The notes under the pieces are model-generated. The model searched no databases, had not been told where the DNA came from, and worked only from the letters and a program-made list of their open reading frames with translations. Shown here piece after piece: positions 42,906 to 52,602 of a DNA stretch of 64,000 bases. Source of the DNA: Oceanobacillus senegalensis (lineage in GTDB: Bacteria; Bacillota; Bacilli; Bacillales; Amphibacillaceae); assembly GCF_900176885.1 (NCBI RefSeq), contig NZ_LT839648.1:1821533-1885532 (forward strand), written 5' to 3'. The position numbers and the translations under genes were made by a program. The stretch's first letter is position 1; the number at the start of each line of letters is the position of its first letter.

Positions 42906-42966
42906 AACCCTCCCAGATGGTGATGCTGTTCATGGACAGTATCTCCTTCGGGGAGGGTTTTTATGC
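42906..42966 (-). promoter_or_regulatory. sigG promoter and RBS-hiding leader hairpin
   Basis: On the minus strand AACCCTCCC (42959-42951, read down) pairs perfectly with GGGAGGGTT (42914-42906), which contains the sigG ribosome binding site; the loop holds an inner stem CTGT/ACAG. A sigma-F/G-type promoter, GCATA (42966-42962), 18 bases, GATACTG (42943-42937), lies so that its transcript would start inside the loop and lack the left arm. Only read-through RNA from sigE would then be blocked. Confidence 0.7.
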
Positions 42967-43022
42967 AATACTAGGTACTTGAAAAAAGTACCACAAGTTG
43001 TCTCAAGCCATATCTGATAAGG

Positions 43023-43748
43023 CTAAACCATTTTATTAAATTCTTTTTTTAATCGTCTTATAATCTTTTTTTCTAAACGAGAGATATAGGATTGAGAAAT
43101 CCCCAACATATCAGCAACATCCTTTTGTGTTTTCTCCTCTTGTCCTATTAACCCAAACCTTAATTCCATAATCTGCTTTTCCCTATCATTTAGTTTGGAT
43201 AGAGCTGCCTTTAATAGGCTCTTATCCACATCAGACTCAAGTCCCTTTGTTATTATATCATCATCCGTACCTAGTACATCAGACAATAACAATTCATTGC
43301 CATCCCAATCAATATTCAATGGCTCATCAAATGATACTTCGGACTTTAATTTATTATTTCTTCGTAAGTACATTAATATTTCATTTTCTATACACCTAGA
43401 GGCATAGGTAGCTAATTTTATCTTTTTCTCAGGATTAAAAGTATTTACTGCTTTGATTAGACCAATGGTACCAATACTTATCAAATCTTCAATATTTATA
43501 CCTGTATTTTCAAATTTACGGGCAATATACACAACCAGACGTAAATTACGCTCAATTAATATCGATCTAGCCGTTTTATCTCCTTTTGGCAGCAATACTA
43601 ATAATTCCTGTTCTTCCTGCTTAGTTAGTGGTGGCGGAAGTGCCTCACTCCCCCCAATATAGTAAATTTCATCTGATTTCAAACCCAATTTCATGAGTAA
43701 TTTATACCACTTTAACCTGAGACGTAGACGCATTTTCCACAATTTCAT
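43023..43748 (-). CDS. sigE: RNA polymerase sigma-E precursor (mother cell)
   Basis: Pro-sigma-E is made before polar division and activated in the mother cell when SpoIIGA removes its N-terminal membrane-associated prosequence. The prosequence is clear: a basic amphipathic stretch ([20 protein letters not shown]) followed by the conserved DEIYYIGG cleavage region near residues 25-33. Regions 2 to 4 are complete, with [19 protein letters not shown] near 115 and the region-4 helix-turn-helix [19 protein letters not shown] near 210. The 241 residues match B. subtilis with a two-residue longer prosequence. Confidence 0.97.
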   Translation of the reverse strand: MKLWKMRLRLRLKWYKLLMKLGLKSDEIYYIGGSEALPPPLTKQEEQELLVLLPKGDKTARSILIERNLRLVVYIARKFENTGINIEDLISIGTIGLIKAVNTFNPEKKIKLATYASRCIENEILMYLRRNNKLKSEVSFDEPLNIDWDGNELLLSDVLGTDDDIITKGLESDVDKSLLKAALSKLNDREKQIMELRFGLIGQEEKTQKDVADMLGISQSYISRLEKKIIRRLKKEFNKMV

Positions 43749-43763
43749 TTTTCATCTCCCTTT

Positions 43764-44684
43764 CTATGCTGAATGGATTGTAGCTAATTGAATAATTTGT
43801 GGATGTAGTAAGCAATGATAGCTATTATCCTTGGTCAGTCCTGCAAACTGAATCCCTATTAAGAGCTTTCGGCTTTTAATGGTCTGTTCTCCATAATTCA
43901 CAATTATATAATCCGGCCTAATGGCTAATAAGAACATACTACTTCCTTGTACTCCTTGATAGGGAACAACTTGGATAAAATTTTCCCACTCTTTTGGTAA
44001 TCGTTCAATATCTAGACTATCATTTGCTATTTTTAAACATTGCCAATCTTCATCGGTAAACCATTGCTTTAGAAATATTTCATCACAAATAATGACAGGC
44101 TTTTTAGTTAACGGATCTACTAGCTGGTTACCACTATCAATGTAACCCGTTGTTGAGAATGCTTTATCTCTTATTTTAATGGTTACTGTATATAGCTGAT
44201 TATAGCGAATTTTTTCTTTTGCATGCTTGTCCATACGGCTCTTCGTAAAAATCCAAACCAATGGAAATCCAATGATCACAAATAACCAACTTACAGGATC
44301 ACCATATCCCTTATTGAAAGTAACCAACCCACTCGTTGTTACGGTGATTGGACTCGAAAAAAGAAAATGCAATGCGACTAGTCCACCCCCTATAGCAAAA
44401 GTAGTAAAATAGAATAATAAAAATAACTTCAAATATCGATAAATCGTTATAAAACCAAAAGAACTTAATATAATAAAAAGAGAATATAGTACTTTACCGG
44501 TAACACTAGAAAAAAATGAATCTGGATAAATTAGAGTAATGGGAACAATACAGGAAGCAAAAAATGCACCAATTGCTATCCTAATTATTTTTGTATGGTC
44601 TCTTGCTAAGGCTTTTGTTAATAAAAGAAGCATAAAGTCTAGGAAAAAGTTAAGAGCCCAGACGGCATCAAGATAAACTGTCAT
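43764..44684 (-). CDS. spoIIGA: Sporulation sigma-E processing peptidase SpoIIGA
   Basis: SpoIIGA is the membrane aspartic protease that cleaves pro-sigma-E in response to SpoIIR from the forespore. Five hydrophobic helices fill the N-terminal half (about 1-150). The soluble half carries the aspartic protease motif TTGYIDSGNQLVDPLT near 175-190, with the catalytic Asp. The 306-residue length is normal. It lies 15 bases before sigE, giving the spoIIG operon. Expression needs Spo0A~P in B. subtilis; I could not place a convincing 22-base-spaced promoter here. Confidence 0.95.
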   Translation of the reverse strand: MTVYLDAVWALNFFLDFMLLLLTKALARDHTKIIRIAIGAFFASCIVPITLIYPDSFFSSVTGKVLYSLFIILSSFGFITIYRYLKLFLLFYFTTFAIGGGLVALHFLFSSPITVTTSGLVTFNKGYGDPVSWLFVIIGFPLVWIFTKSRMDKHAKEKIRYNQLYTVTIKIRDKAFSTTGYIDSGNQLVDPLTKKPVIICDEIFLKQWFTDEDWQCLKIANDSLDIERLPKEWENFIQVVPYQGVQGSSMFLLAIRPDYIIVNYGEQTIKSRKLLIGIQFAGLTKDNSYHCLLHPQIIQLATIHSA

Positions 44685-45197
44685 CCATACCTTTCCTCTC
44701 TCAAAAGGTACTATTTTTAAATGTTCCTAATGGTTTGTTTATATTTAATGTGAAGTATATCCAATATAAAAAGAAAAGTCTGTCATTTCTTGTATGCAGA
44801 AATAGGCTATTTTTAACTAGTTATTGAAAAGTTTGTCGGGATAAATTTATAAAAAAGGTTAGATGTGCTAGAGTGCAGCATATATCCATGTCGAAATATT
44901 AGATATAAATTCTTAAGGATGGAAAACCTTTTTGAAAGGCTGTTTTCTAAAAGATTGTTACTCTAGTCACATGCTATCCCTATTCAAAGGCGACAACTAT
45001 CCGATTCAATCAATTATCTTATATGCGGAAATTATTTGGCATTACTATCTAAAGAAAAAAACAGCGAAGGAAATACATAGTAACCAAGAAAGGCATCGTA
45101 ATGGTAATGATCTTACTAATATTCGTGGTTTTCTGAGTATAATCATTCCTTTGTGAAGTTTAAAAAGTCAAAAATGAAGAAAAAAGAATCAACATAC
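44685..45197. other. Intergenic region between ftsZ and spoIIGA
   Basis: No gene can be supported in this AT-rich gap. It must hold the spoIIG promoter; one TATAAA lies at about 44740 on the minus strand but without a good -35. A 74-codon plus-strand frame (TTG at 44932, internal ATG at 44971, to 45156) has FKGDNYPIQSIILYAE, faintly like the N-terminus of IS6-family transposases, so it may be a mobile-element remnant. The protease gene bpr found here in B. subtilis is absent. Confidence 0.4.
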
Positions 45198-45236
45198 AAA
45201 AAAGCAAACGAGAGAATCATTCATCTACTCGTTTGC
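45198..45236 (-). terminator. Terminator after ftsZ
   Basis: A perfect 9-bp stem (45204-45212 with 45228-45236) is followed on the minus strand by TTTTTTGT, 20 bases after the ftsZ stop codon. Confidence 0.85.
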
Positions 45237-45256
45237 CTATGATATAGTTATTCAAA

Positions 45257-46432
45257 TTATCTTCTGTTCCGATTACGGTTTCTTAAGAATGTTGGAATAT
45301 CTAATTCTTCCTCTTCCGGTCTAGGCCGTGGAGCTGGTTGTTCACGTTTTACTGGTTGTGTTGGTTCTTCTTTCGTTGCTGCATGTTGATTATGACTAAT
45401 AGTTTGACGTTGTTGTTGTACTGGACGCTGTTGCTGTACTGGACGCTGATGTCTAGTTTGTGGTTCTGGTTTATTATTTAATTCGTCAAAACCAGTAGCG
45501 ATAACCGTTACAACAATTTCATCATTTAAGTTTTCATTAATAACTGAACCAAAGATGACGTTCACTTCTTTATCAGCAGCAGAAGTGACTAAATCAGCTG
45601 CTTCTTGTACTTCATAAAGACTTAGGTTAGTTCCACCGGTAATGTTCATCAGAATACCATGAGCACCATCAATAGAAGTTTCAAGAAGTGGTGAGGATAT
45701 AGCCTTTTTAGCTGCTTCCGTTGCGCGAGTCTCTCCTGTTGCAATACCAATTCCCATTAATGCGGAACCCTTGTCAATCATTATTGTCTTCACGTCGGCA
45801 AAGTCCACGTTAATTAATCCGGGTTTTGCAATTAAATCTGAAATACCTTGTACACCCTGTCTAAGGACGTTATCCGCTTCACGGAACGCATCAAGCATTG
45901 GAGTATTTTTATCGACAATTTCTAGTAATCGGTCATTTGGAATTACAATCAGTGTATCTACACTATCTTTCAGTTCTCCTATTCCAGAAATTGCTTGAGT
46001 GGATCGTTTTCTACCTTCAAAGGAGAATGGTCTAGTTACAACACCAACTGTTAGAGCACCTAAGTCTTTTGCAACTTGAGCAATAACAGGAGCAGCACCT
46101 GTACCAGTTCCACCACCCATACCAGCAGTAACGAATACCATATCAGCACCTTGCAATACTTCTTCAATCTGCTCTTTACTTTCTTCAGCAGCTTTCTTTC
46201 CCACTTCTGGATTTGCACCTGCACCTAAACCTCTAGTTAACTTTCCACCAATTTGAATCTTTAACTCTGCTTTTGATAGATTTAGAGCTTGTGCATCCGT
46301 ATTAACTGCAATAAATTCTACACCTTCTACCCCATGTTCAATCATTCGGTTGACAGCGTTATTACCACCACCACCAACACCGATAACCTTTATCGTTGCT
46401 AATTCATCCATATTTGTATCAAACTCTAACAT
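45257..46432 (-). CDS. ftsZ: Cell-division GTPase FtsZ
   Basis: FtsZ is the tubulin homologue that forms the Z ring. The 391-residue protein has [13 protein letters not shown] near 18-30, the tubulin signature [10 protein letters not shown] near 104, the T7 loop [11 protein letters not shown] near 208-218, a variable linker rich in Gln/Arg/Pro (about 318-375), and the conserved C-terminal peptide DIPTFLRNR followed by basic residues, which binds FtsA and SepF. GGAGGA precedes the ATG, 53 bases after ftsA. Confidence 0.98.
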   Translation of the reverse strand: MLEFDTNMDELATIKVIGVGGGGNNAVNRMIEHGVEGVEFIAVNTDAQALNLSKAELKIQIGGKLTRGLGAGANPEVGKKAAEESKEQIEEVLQGADMVFVTAGMGGGTGTGAAPVIAQVAKDLGALTVGVVTRPFSFEGRKRSTQAISGIGELKDSVDTLIVIPNDRLLEIVDKNTPMLDAFREADNVLRQGVQGISDLIAKPGLINVDFADVKTIMIDKGSALMGIGIATGETRATEAAKKAISSPLLETSIDGAHGILMNITGGTNLSLYEVQEAADLVTSAADKEVNVIFGSVINENLNDEIVVTVIATGFDELNNKPEPQTRHQRPVQQQRPVQQQRQTISHNQHAATKEEPTQPVKREQPAPRPRPEEEELDIPTFLRNRNRNRR

Positions 46433-46485
46433 TATTCGTTCCTCCTAATTTCTACGCAAAATCACACGAGTTTATAGATTACTTC

Positions 46486-47769
46486 CTAGTCAAAGAACCA
46501 CTTAAACAGATTTCCAACCTTACTAGGCTCTTTTTTCTTTTTCTCTTTAGGTTCTTCTATGTTTTCTTGTTTTGGATTTCGTTTAGGTTGCGATTCGCTT
46601 TGAGTATTTCTTACAGCTGGATATAAATCTTTTCCTTGTATTTTCGCATTATGGTAAGCAAATTGTAGAATGCCTACTCCAGCAGTAAATTGTGGCTCCC
46701 GTACCCCTATATAATCTGGTATCGCAATTCGAACATTGGAATGGAATAGATCCTGTGCAAGCTCTAATACACCAGGCATTTTCATAGTTCCACCCGTTAA
46801 TACATAACCACCAGGAATCTCTCTATATCCCATTTTACGAATTTCTCTTTCTGCAAACGCATATACTTCCTCTAATCTTGCTTCTATCATATCAGAAATT
46901 TCAAGTTGATTATATGTTTCTCGGTTATTACTTCCAATAATAGAAACTTCAAAGATGTCATCTTCCTGTGCATCATCATAGAAGGCATGTCCATGATTTA
47001 ATTTAACATCTTCAGCCTCCTCAGTTGATGTACGTAATCCAATGGAAATATCCTTTGTAATATTATTTCCACCTAAACTAATAACACTTGTTCCCTGCAA
47101 GTGATCATTTTCAAAAACAGAGACCGTGGTACAGCCACCACCAATTTCTATTAATGCAACACCCATATTTTTTTCATCTTTTGATAATGCAATCGTACCA
47201 GCAGCAAGTGGTTGTAAGCAAATATCTGCTATTTCCAAATTAGCACGCTCTACACATTTCAAAATATTATGTAAAACGGTTTTGGAACAAGTAATGATGG
47301 TTCCTTCCATTTCTAATCGTACACCAATCATACCTCTGGGATCTGTTATTTCATCTAAGCCATCAACAATAAATTGTTTGGGAATAACATCAATAATTTC
47401 CCTTTCAGGTGGAATGGAAACAACTTGAGCACCATCTATTACTCTTCTAATGTCTTCATCAGCGATTTCACGATTTTCACTTTGTACAGCTACTATACCG
47501 TGACATGGTTGAAGCTCAATGTGACTACCATTAATTCCAACCACTACCCGTTCAATTTTCATTCCCACCATTCGTTCTGCTTGTTCAACTGCACTTCTAA
47601 TGGATTGCACGGTTTGATCAATATCAACGATTGCCCCTTTTTTCATTCCATTGGACTTTGCAGTACCTACTCCAATAATGTTTAATGAATCGTTTAATAC
47701 TTCACCAATTATTACTTTTATTTTTGATGTTCCTATATCAAGACTTACTAAAATTTCACTGTTATTCAA
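46486..47769 (-). CDS. ftsA: Cell-division protein FtsA
   Basis: FtsA is the actin-like protein that tethers FtsZ to the membrane. The 427-residue sequence shows the ATPase motifs SLDIGTSKIKVIIGE near 9-23, the phosphate-2 loop IEIGGGCTTVSVF near 205, and GGYVLTGGTMKMPG near 335. The C-terminal amphipathic membrane helix (NLFKWFFD) follows a charged linker. The start codon is TTG at 47769 with GGAGGTG upstream. A candidate sigma-H promoter lies about 130 bases upstream. No ylxW, ylxX or sbp genes precede it, unlike in B. subtilis. Confidence 0.96.
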   Translation of the reverse strand: MNNSEILVSLDIGTSKIKVIIGEVLNDSLNIIGVGTAKSNGMKKGAIVDIDQTVQSIRSAVEQAERMVGMKIERVVVGINGSHIELQPCHGIVAVQSENREIADEDIRRVIDGAQVVSIPPEREIIDVIPKQFIVDGLDEITDPRGMIGVRLEMEGTIITCSKTVLHNILKCVERANLEIADICLQPLAAGTIALSKDEKNMGVALIEIGGGCTTVSVFENDHLQGTSVISLGGNNITKDISIGLRTSTEEAEDVKLNHGHAFYDDAQEDDIFEVSIIGSNNRETYNQLEISDMIEARLEEVYAFAEREIRKMGYREIPGGYVLTGGTMKMPGVLELAQDLFHSNVRIAIPDYIGVREPQFTAGVGILQFAYHNAKIQGKDLYPAVRNTQSESQPKRNPKQENIEEPKEKKKKEPSKVGNLFKWFFD

Positions 47770-47896
47770 AGAAAGGCACCTCCAAATTCAAAACGACCAT
47801 ACCTTGTTCAATTTAACAATCAATACTTTTTTTCGTCATTTATCTTCTAAATCTATAAGAAATTGAGAAATTTACAGAAAAGGAAATATATATAGG

Positions 47897-47925
47897 TATT
47901 TCCACAAAAAAAAGCGTATTCCTTT
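47897..47925 (-). promoter_or_regulatory. Candidate sigma-H promoter of ftsA-ftsZ
   Basis: On the minus strand AAAGGAATA (47925-47917) and GTGGAAATA (47905-47897) fit the sigma-H boxes RnAGGAwww and RnnGAATww with one mismatch and 11 bases between them. B. subtilis ftsAZ is known to have a sigma-H promoter used at sporulation onset. A sigma-A-like TTGATT/TATGGT pair lies closer to ftsA. Confidence 0.5.
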
Positions 47926-48022
47926 AATTTTTTAAAAATCTTTTCTCATTTTCTAAAGACTTAATTTTGTTCAATCATATATATTCGATTATTTCACGAA
48001 TTTATTATGGGTTATTTAATTA

Positions 48023-48826
48023 CTAATCTATTTCTCCCGGTAATTCTTCTAACCCATCATCCTCCGTTTCTTCAGAATCGAATGATTCAAAATATACTCC
48101 AACACCAATATGTATGATTCCCTTTGATCCCGGTTCTAATTGTGAAACAATAGAAGGATATACTTCCATTTTATCAGCAAAATTTCGGATTGTACCATCA
48201 ACTATATATCCATCATTCATATATAAGAGAATTTTATTTTTATTATCCTCCGTCGGCTGCCAATGTATTTCCGAAATAAGATTTGCCACACTTTCCGGGA
48301 GTGCATTTAATTCTTTGGCCATTTGGATTAAATAATCATCTTTTGAAAAACCAATTAACATTGGGGAGTTCCCATTATAGGTTGGTTGACCTAACTGATT
48401 GATGGTTACACCGTTTGAAAGAACTGGAATATAATTTCTTTCTTTCTTCACATAACCCACCACATTATGTTCAGTGATGTTCATATTTACCGTCCATGGC
48501 CATTCCTTTGTAACTTCTACAGTATCAATAATCGGATTGGACTGAATAAGTTTTTCCGTATGTTCAATATCAATCATCCATATATTTTGATCTGTAGTTA
48601 ACTGACTCAAATCAATTATTTCTTCTTCTGAAGTATGTATATTACCCTCAATAGAAAAGGATCTAATATGACTCAATGGTGATTGTAAATAAACAATAAT
48701 AGAAATTAAGAAGAAAAAGATTGATAGATAAAAAATCAAACGACGATTTGCTTTTTTTTTGCGGGCTTGTTTTAATTTAGGAATTCGCTCCTCAATTGAA
48801 ACAATATTCTTTTTACTCATCTCCAT
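48023..48826 (-). CDS. divIB: Division-initiation protein DivIB (FtsQ)
   Basis: DivIB is a bitopic septal protein that works with FtsL and DivIC. The 267 residues comprise a basic cytoplasmic tail (1-27), one membrane helix (about 28-47), a POTRA domain (about 50-120, with IRSFSIEGNIHTSEEEII), a beta domain, and a short acidic C-terminal tail. It follows spoVE directly; murG and murB, which usually lie between, are missing. The ATG is 24 bases after a terminator-like leader hairpin and has AAGGAAG as ribosome binding site. Confidence 0.93.
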   Translation of the reverse strand: MEMSKKNIVSIEERIPKLKQARKKKANRRLIFYLSIFFFLISIIVYLQSPLSHIRSFSIEGNIHTSEEEIIDLSQLTTDQNIWMIDIEHTEKLIQSNPIIDTVEVTKEWPWTVNMNITEHNVVGYVKKERNYIPVLSNGVTINQLGQPTYNGNSPMLIGFSKDDYLIQMAKELNALPESVANLISEIHWQPTEDNKNKILLYMNDGYIVDGTIRNFADKMEVYPSIVSQLEPGSKGIIHIGVGVYFESFDSEETEDDGLEELPGEID

Positions 48827-48850
48827 TTCTTCCTTTTTAAAAAATTAAAA

Positions 48851-48902
48851 GAATAAACGGCATAAATTATGCCGCTATTATTCAGTTACAGAAATTATAT
48901 CA
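48851..48902 (-). promoter_or_regulatory. divIB promoter with leader hairpin
   Basis: An extended -10 box, TGATATAAT (48902-48894 on the minus strand), lies about 10 bases before a hairpin at 48883-48851 (GCGGCAT with ATGCCG, extended by A-U pairs) that ends in TTCTTTTAATTTT. The hairpin could end spoVE transcripts or act as a 5' leader or attenuator for divIB. Confidence 0.5.
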
Positions 48903-48996
48903 TAAATTGTAGGTAAACATATAGTGTGCAACCGTTAGTTTATCAAGTTTTTTGTCGAGAAAGGACTTCCAAATTTTTCCGCCTCCTCTCTAAATG

Positions 48997-50109
48997 TTAA
49001 ATTTTGGAATAAATACTAATATTTAACAAGATTCCTACCGAGCAAAGTGTTAAGGTTAAGGAGGAGCCACCATAGCTGAGAAACGGGAGTGTAATACCTG
49101 TGACTGGTATTAAACCAATGACAACACTAATATTAATCATCGCTTGAACCGCTAACATGGAGACAATACCTAATGCCAATAAACGCGCAAACAGATCTGG
49201 AGCTTCAAGAGCTACTTTTGTTCCACGCCATAGCAATAACAGAAACAGAATAATGACAAAGGTGCCACCGATAAATCCTAACTCCTCGCCAATAATAGCA
49301 AAGATAAAATCGTTTTGTGGTTCCGGTAAGTAAAAATACTTTTGTAAACTATTCCCTAAACCTAAGCCCATTAAACCTCCTGGGCCAATTGCATATAACG
49401 ATTGAATGATTTGAAATCCATCTCCCAAAGGATCTTCCCAAGGATTTAGGAATGCTGTAATACGATCGATTCGATAAGGTGCCGAAGCGATTAATCCTAC
49501 TAAACCTAAAACCCCAAGTAGTGCTAGTCCAATAAAATGCGACAAACGTGCACCTGCAACAAAAATCATAATCATACATGTAAGAACAAGAACCATCCCT
49601 GTCCCTAAATCAGGTTGTAACATAATTAGTCCAAAAGCTGTAAAAACTAGTAGTAAGCATGGCAGGAATCCTTTTTTAAATGACGTAATGTACTTTTGTC
49701 CTACTGCTAGTAAATTTGCTAAAAAAATTATTAAACCTAGTTTCATAAATTCAGAGGGTTGGATACTAAATGCTCCAACACCAATCCAACTTTGTGCTCC
49801 ACCACGTACCATCCCTATTCCTGGAATTAGAACAGCAACCAATAGAACAAAACAAACGATTAAAATTATTTTTGAATATTTTTTCCAAGTGTTGTATGGG
49901 ATGAACATAACGAAAAACATGGCGATAACCCCCACCCCAGCAAACAATAATTGACGCTTTAAGTAATAAAATTGATCCCCAAACTTATATTCTGACCAAA
50001 CATATGAAGAACTATAGACCATTACTACTCCTACAAGTAAAAGTCCTAAGATTACTAATAATAGAAAGTAATCTGGTTTACTTTGATCACTTCGACGTTT
50101 TTTAAACAA
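48997..50109 (-). CDS. spoVE: SEDS peptidoglycan polymerase SpoVE (FtsW/RodA family)
   Basis: This is a SEDS glycosyltransferase that polymerises lipid II into glycan strands. Its place in the dcw cluster next to murD is that of SpoVE, needed for spore cortex with partner SpoVD, also in this window. The 370-residue protein has about ten membrane helices and the family motifs GAQSWIGVGAFSIQPSEFMKL near 105 and PQNDFIFAIIGEELGFIGG near 258, plus the C-terminal SYGGSSL. The start is TTG at 50109 with AAAGGGGTG upstream. FtsW for vegetative division would be encoded elsewhere; I cannot exclude that this copy serves both. Confidence 0.9.
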   Translation of the reverse strand: MFKKRRSDQSKPDYFLLLVILGLLLVGVVMVYSSSYVWSEYKFGDQFYYLKRQLLFAGVGVIAMFFVMFIPYNTWKKYSKIILIVCFVLLVAVLIPGIGMVRGGAQSWIGVGAFSIQPSEFMKLGLIIFLANLLAVGQKYITSFKKGFLPCLLLVFTAFGLIMLQPDLGTGMVLVLTCMIMIFVAGARLSHFIGLALLGVLGLVGLIASAPYRIDRITAFLNPWEDPLGDGFQIIQSLYAIGPGGLMGLGLGNSLQKYFYLPEPQNDFIFAIIGEELGFIGGTFVIILFLLLLWRGTKVALEAPDLFARLLALGIVSMLAVQAMINISVVIGLIPVTGITLPFLSYGGSSLTLTLCSVGILLNISIYSKI

Positions 50110-50225
50110 AAAAACACCCCTTTACCTAATAATAGATACGGGGCATTATGAAAAGAATGTTCAAAAGCTAGTCCACTTATTGAACACTAAACAATCTAAT
50201 TGTAGCGAACATCCTATACAAGCCC

Positions 50226-51581
50226 CTATACAAGTTTATGCACGGCTCGTATAAACATGTCACCTCTTTCTTCAAATGTACGGTATTGATCCCAACTTGC
50301 ACAAGCAGGTGAAAGAAGGACAACATCCCCTTCATTTGATATACTAAATGCTTTTTCTACAGCTTGTTCAACATTAGCTGCTACCACAATTTCTTGTATT
50401 CCTACTTGTTGACCCATTTCTTTTAACTTACCCTTCGTTTCACCAAATACAACCATTGCTTTTACATGTCCTAAGTAGGGAGCTAAGTCATCAAAGTCGT
50501 TTCCCCTATCTAGACCACCGGCTAACAGTATTACTGGTTTTTGAAAGGAAGAAAGTGCTTTTTGTGTAGCTAAAATATTGGTTGCCTTTGAATCATTGTA
50601 AAATAGGCGATTTTGGACATCATCAACAAATTGCAGCCTGTGCTTGACACCTTTAAATGTTGTTAGAACTTTTCTAATCCCTTCATTCGTAGCGCCATTC
50701 AATTTTGCTGCTGAAATTGCTGCAAGAATATTTTCTAGGTTGTGATTTCCAACCAAGACAATTGCATTACGATCTATAATTTTTTCATTTTTAAAATATA
50801 TGCTTCTTTGATCAATCCATGCGCCCTCATCTAGCTGCTGATTAACCGAGAAAGGAACTAATGTTGCATCAACGCTTTCTTCCTGAATCGTATTTACAAT
50901 AGTTAAATCATCTGCATTATATACCAGAAAGTCATCACTAGTTTGGTTTCTAAAAATATTACATTTTGCATGTTTATAATTCTCAAAGGTTTTATGGTAA
51001 TCCAGATGAGCCTCAAAAATATTTAACAATACTGCAGTATGTGGCTTGAATTCTATAATTCCCTGAAGTTGAAAAGAGGACAGTTCTAATACTAATGTCT
51101 CATCTTTTTCAAGGTTTTCCGCTACCTCAGTAGCTACAATACCGATATTACCAGCTACCTTCACTGGCTTCTCACTTTCTTCTATCATTGCAGTTATTAA
51201 TGTAGTTGTTGTCGTCTTGCCATTCGACCCGGTTATTCCTATGATAGAATCTCCCGCTAGCTTAGCTGCTAGTTCTACTTCTGTAATTATTGGAATAAAA
51301 CGATTTTGAGCCTCTATAACAATTGGATTTTCATATGGAATCCCCGGATTCTTTATAAGTAATTTTACATCATCCAATACAGTGATAGGGTGTGATCCAG
51401 TTATCACTTCAGCACCTAACTCTCTAAGTTCTTGAACCACTGGGTCATTTTCACTTGCTTTTATGTCATTAATTCGTACATTCACACCACTAGATATTAG
51501 CAATTTCGCAGCTGCTGTACCGCTCTTTGCTAATCCTAAAACCAATACATCAGAATATGGAAAATCATATAATTTTCTCAA
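50226..51581 (-). CDS. murD: UDP-N-acetylmuramoylalanine--D-glutamate ligase
   Basis: MurD adds D-glutamate to UDP-MurNAc-L-Ala. The 451-residue ligase shows the ATP-binding [15 protein letters not shown] near 115, the middle-domain ELSSFQL and the [11 protein letters not shown] motif near 190-200, the carbamoyl-lysine-region residues, and the C-terminal YNDSKATN and [20 protein letters not shown]. The start is TTG at 51581, overlapping the mraY stop codon (TTGA), with GGTGGG upstream. It lies 116 bases before spoVE in the transcript. Confidence 0.96.
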   Translation of the reverse strand: MRKLYDFPYSDVLVLGLAKSGTAAAKLLISSGVNVRINDIKASENDPVVQELRELGAEVITGSHPITVLDDVKLLIKNPGIPYENPIVIEAQNRFIPIITEVELAAKLAGDSIIGITGSNGKTTTTTLITAMIEESEKPVKVAGNIGIVATEVAENLEKDETLVLELSSFQLQGIIEFKPHTAVLLNIFEAHLDYHKTFENYKHAKCNIFRNQTSDDFLVYNADDLTIVNTIQEESVDATLVPFSVNQQLDEGAWIDQRSIYFKNEKIIDRNAIVLVGNHNLENILAAISAAKLNGATNEGIRKVLTTFKGVKHRLQFVDDVQNRLFYNDSKATNILATQKALSSFQKPVILLAGGLDRGNDFDDLAPYLGHVKAMVVFGETKGKLKEMGQQVGIQEIVVAANVEQAVEKAFSISNEGDVVLLSPACASWDQYRTFEERGDMFIRAVHKLV

Positions 51582-52564
51582 TTTAAGCCCACCTCAATAT
51601 ATATACCAAGAACTGCAAAAATCAATCCAATCAACCAAAATGTTGTGACAACTCTCCATTCAGACCAACCTAATAATTCATAATGATGATGCAACGGGCT
51701 CATCTTAAATACTCTTTTACCTGTCGTTTTAAAAGAAATAACCTGAATAATGACAGACAGTGTCTCGAGGACAAATACTCCTCCAATGATGATAAGCAAT
51801 ATTTCTGTTTTTGTTAAAATAGCCACAGCCGCAATTGCCCCACCTAATGCCAAGGAACCAGTGTCACCCATAAAGACTTTAGCTGGATGTGCATTAAAAA
51901 CTAAGAATCCTAAAAGTGCACCAACGACAGCTAAGGAAAAAATAACTACTTCTGAATGACCTCCTACAAATAAAGATAAAATAGCATAAGCTCCAAATGC
52001 AATCGCAGCTGTACCAGCCAATAAACCATCCAATCCATCTGTTAAATTAACAGCATTGGATGATCCAACTAACATAATGATTATTAGTACAGCATAAAAC
52101 CACCCTAGGTCCCACTCCATATTTGTACCGGGAATAGTTATATATGTAGAAAAGCCTTCTCTATTAAGAATAAAGTAGAAAATAAGTGCGATGATAATCT
52201 GACCAATCATTTTCTGTCTTGATGTTAATCCTAAATTACGTTTCATAGCAACTTTTATATAATCATCTAAAAAGCCTAGTAACCCATAACCAAATAAAAC
52301 AAAATTCAATAACCAAAATTCGTAACTGACATCATTTCCTAAAACCTTGTATACCATGATTATGGATGTAATAATAATACTTAAAACAATCATGATCCCC
52401 CCCATTGTCGGGGTACCTGTTTTCTTTAAGTGCGATTTTGGTCCTTCTTCTCGTATACTTTGACCAAATTTCAATCTTCTTAATAAGGGAATGAAAATGG
52501 GAGACAAAAGGACGGTAATTAGAAATCCTATTGCAATGGTTACTAAAATTACGGTTATATCCAT
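51578..52564 (-). CDS. mraY: Phospho-MurNAc-pentapeptide transferase MraY
   Basis: MraY moves phospho-MurNAc-pentapeptide from UDP to undecaprenyl phosphate, making lipid I. The 328-residue protein has ten membrane helices and the catalytic motifs [16 protein letters not shown] near 42, GFLDDYIKV near 98, [10 protein letters not shown] near 172, and the histidine-rich [18 protein letters not shown] near 290. It begins after GAGGA and follows murF by 38 bases. Confidence 0.97.
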   Translation of the reverse strand: MDITVILVTIAIGFLITVLLSPIFIPLLRRLKFGQSIREEGPKSHLKKTGTPTMGGIMIVLSIIITSIIMVYKVLGNDVSYEFWLLNFVLFGYGLLGFLDDYIKVAMKRNLGLTSRQKMIGQIIIALIFYFILNREGFSTYITIPGTNMEWDLGWFYAVLIIIMLVGSSNAVNLTDGLDGLLAGTAAIAFGAYAILSLFVGGHSEVVIFSLAVVGALLGFLVFNAHPAKVFMGDTGSLALGGAIAAVAILTKTEILLIIIGGVFVLETLSVIIQVISFKTTGKRVFKMSPLHHHYELLGWSEWRVVTTFWLIGLIFAVLGIYIEVGLN

Positions 52565-52602
52565 TATTATTCCTCCTCTTACCTTAACCGTCCATTAAAT
52601 GG

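Noticed and set aside
48997-50109. Calling the SEDS gene ftsW instead of spoVE
   Set aside because: Position beside murD and the presence of spoVD in the same cluster favour SpoVE; sequence alone cannot fully separate them, so the doubt is stated in the entry.
50159-50185. GTTCAA...TTGAAC hairpin between murD and spoVE as a further copy of the dispersed repeat
   Set aside because: Only about 6-10 bases resemble the repeat ends; too short to separate from chance.
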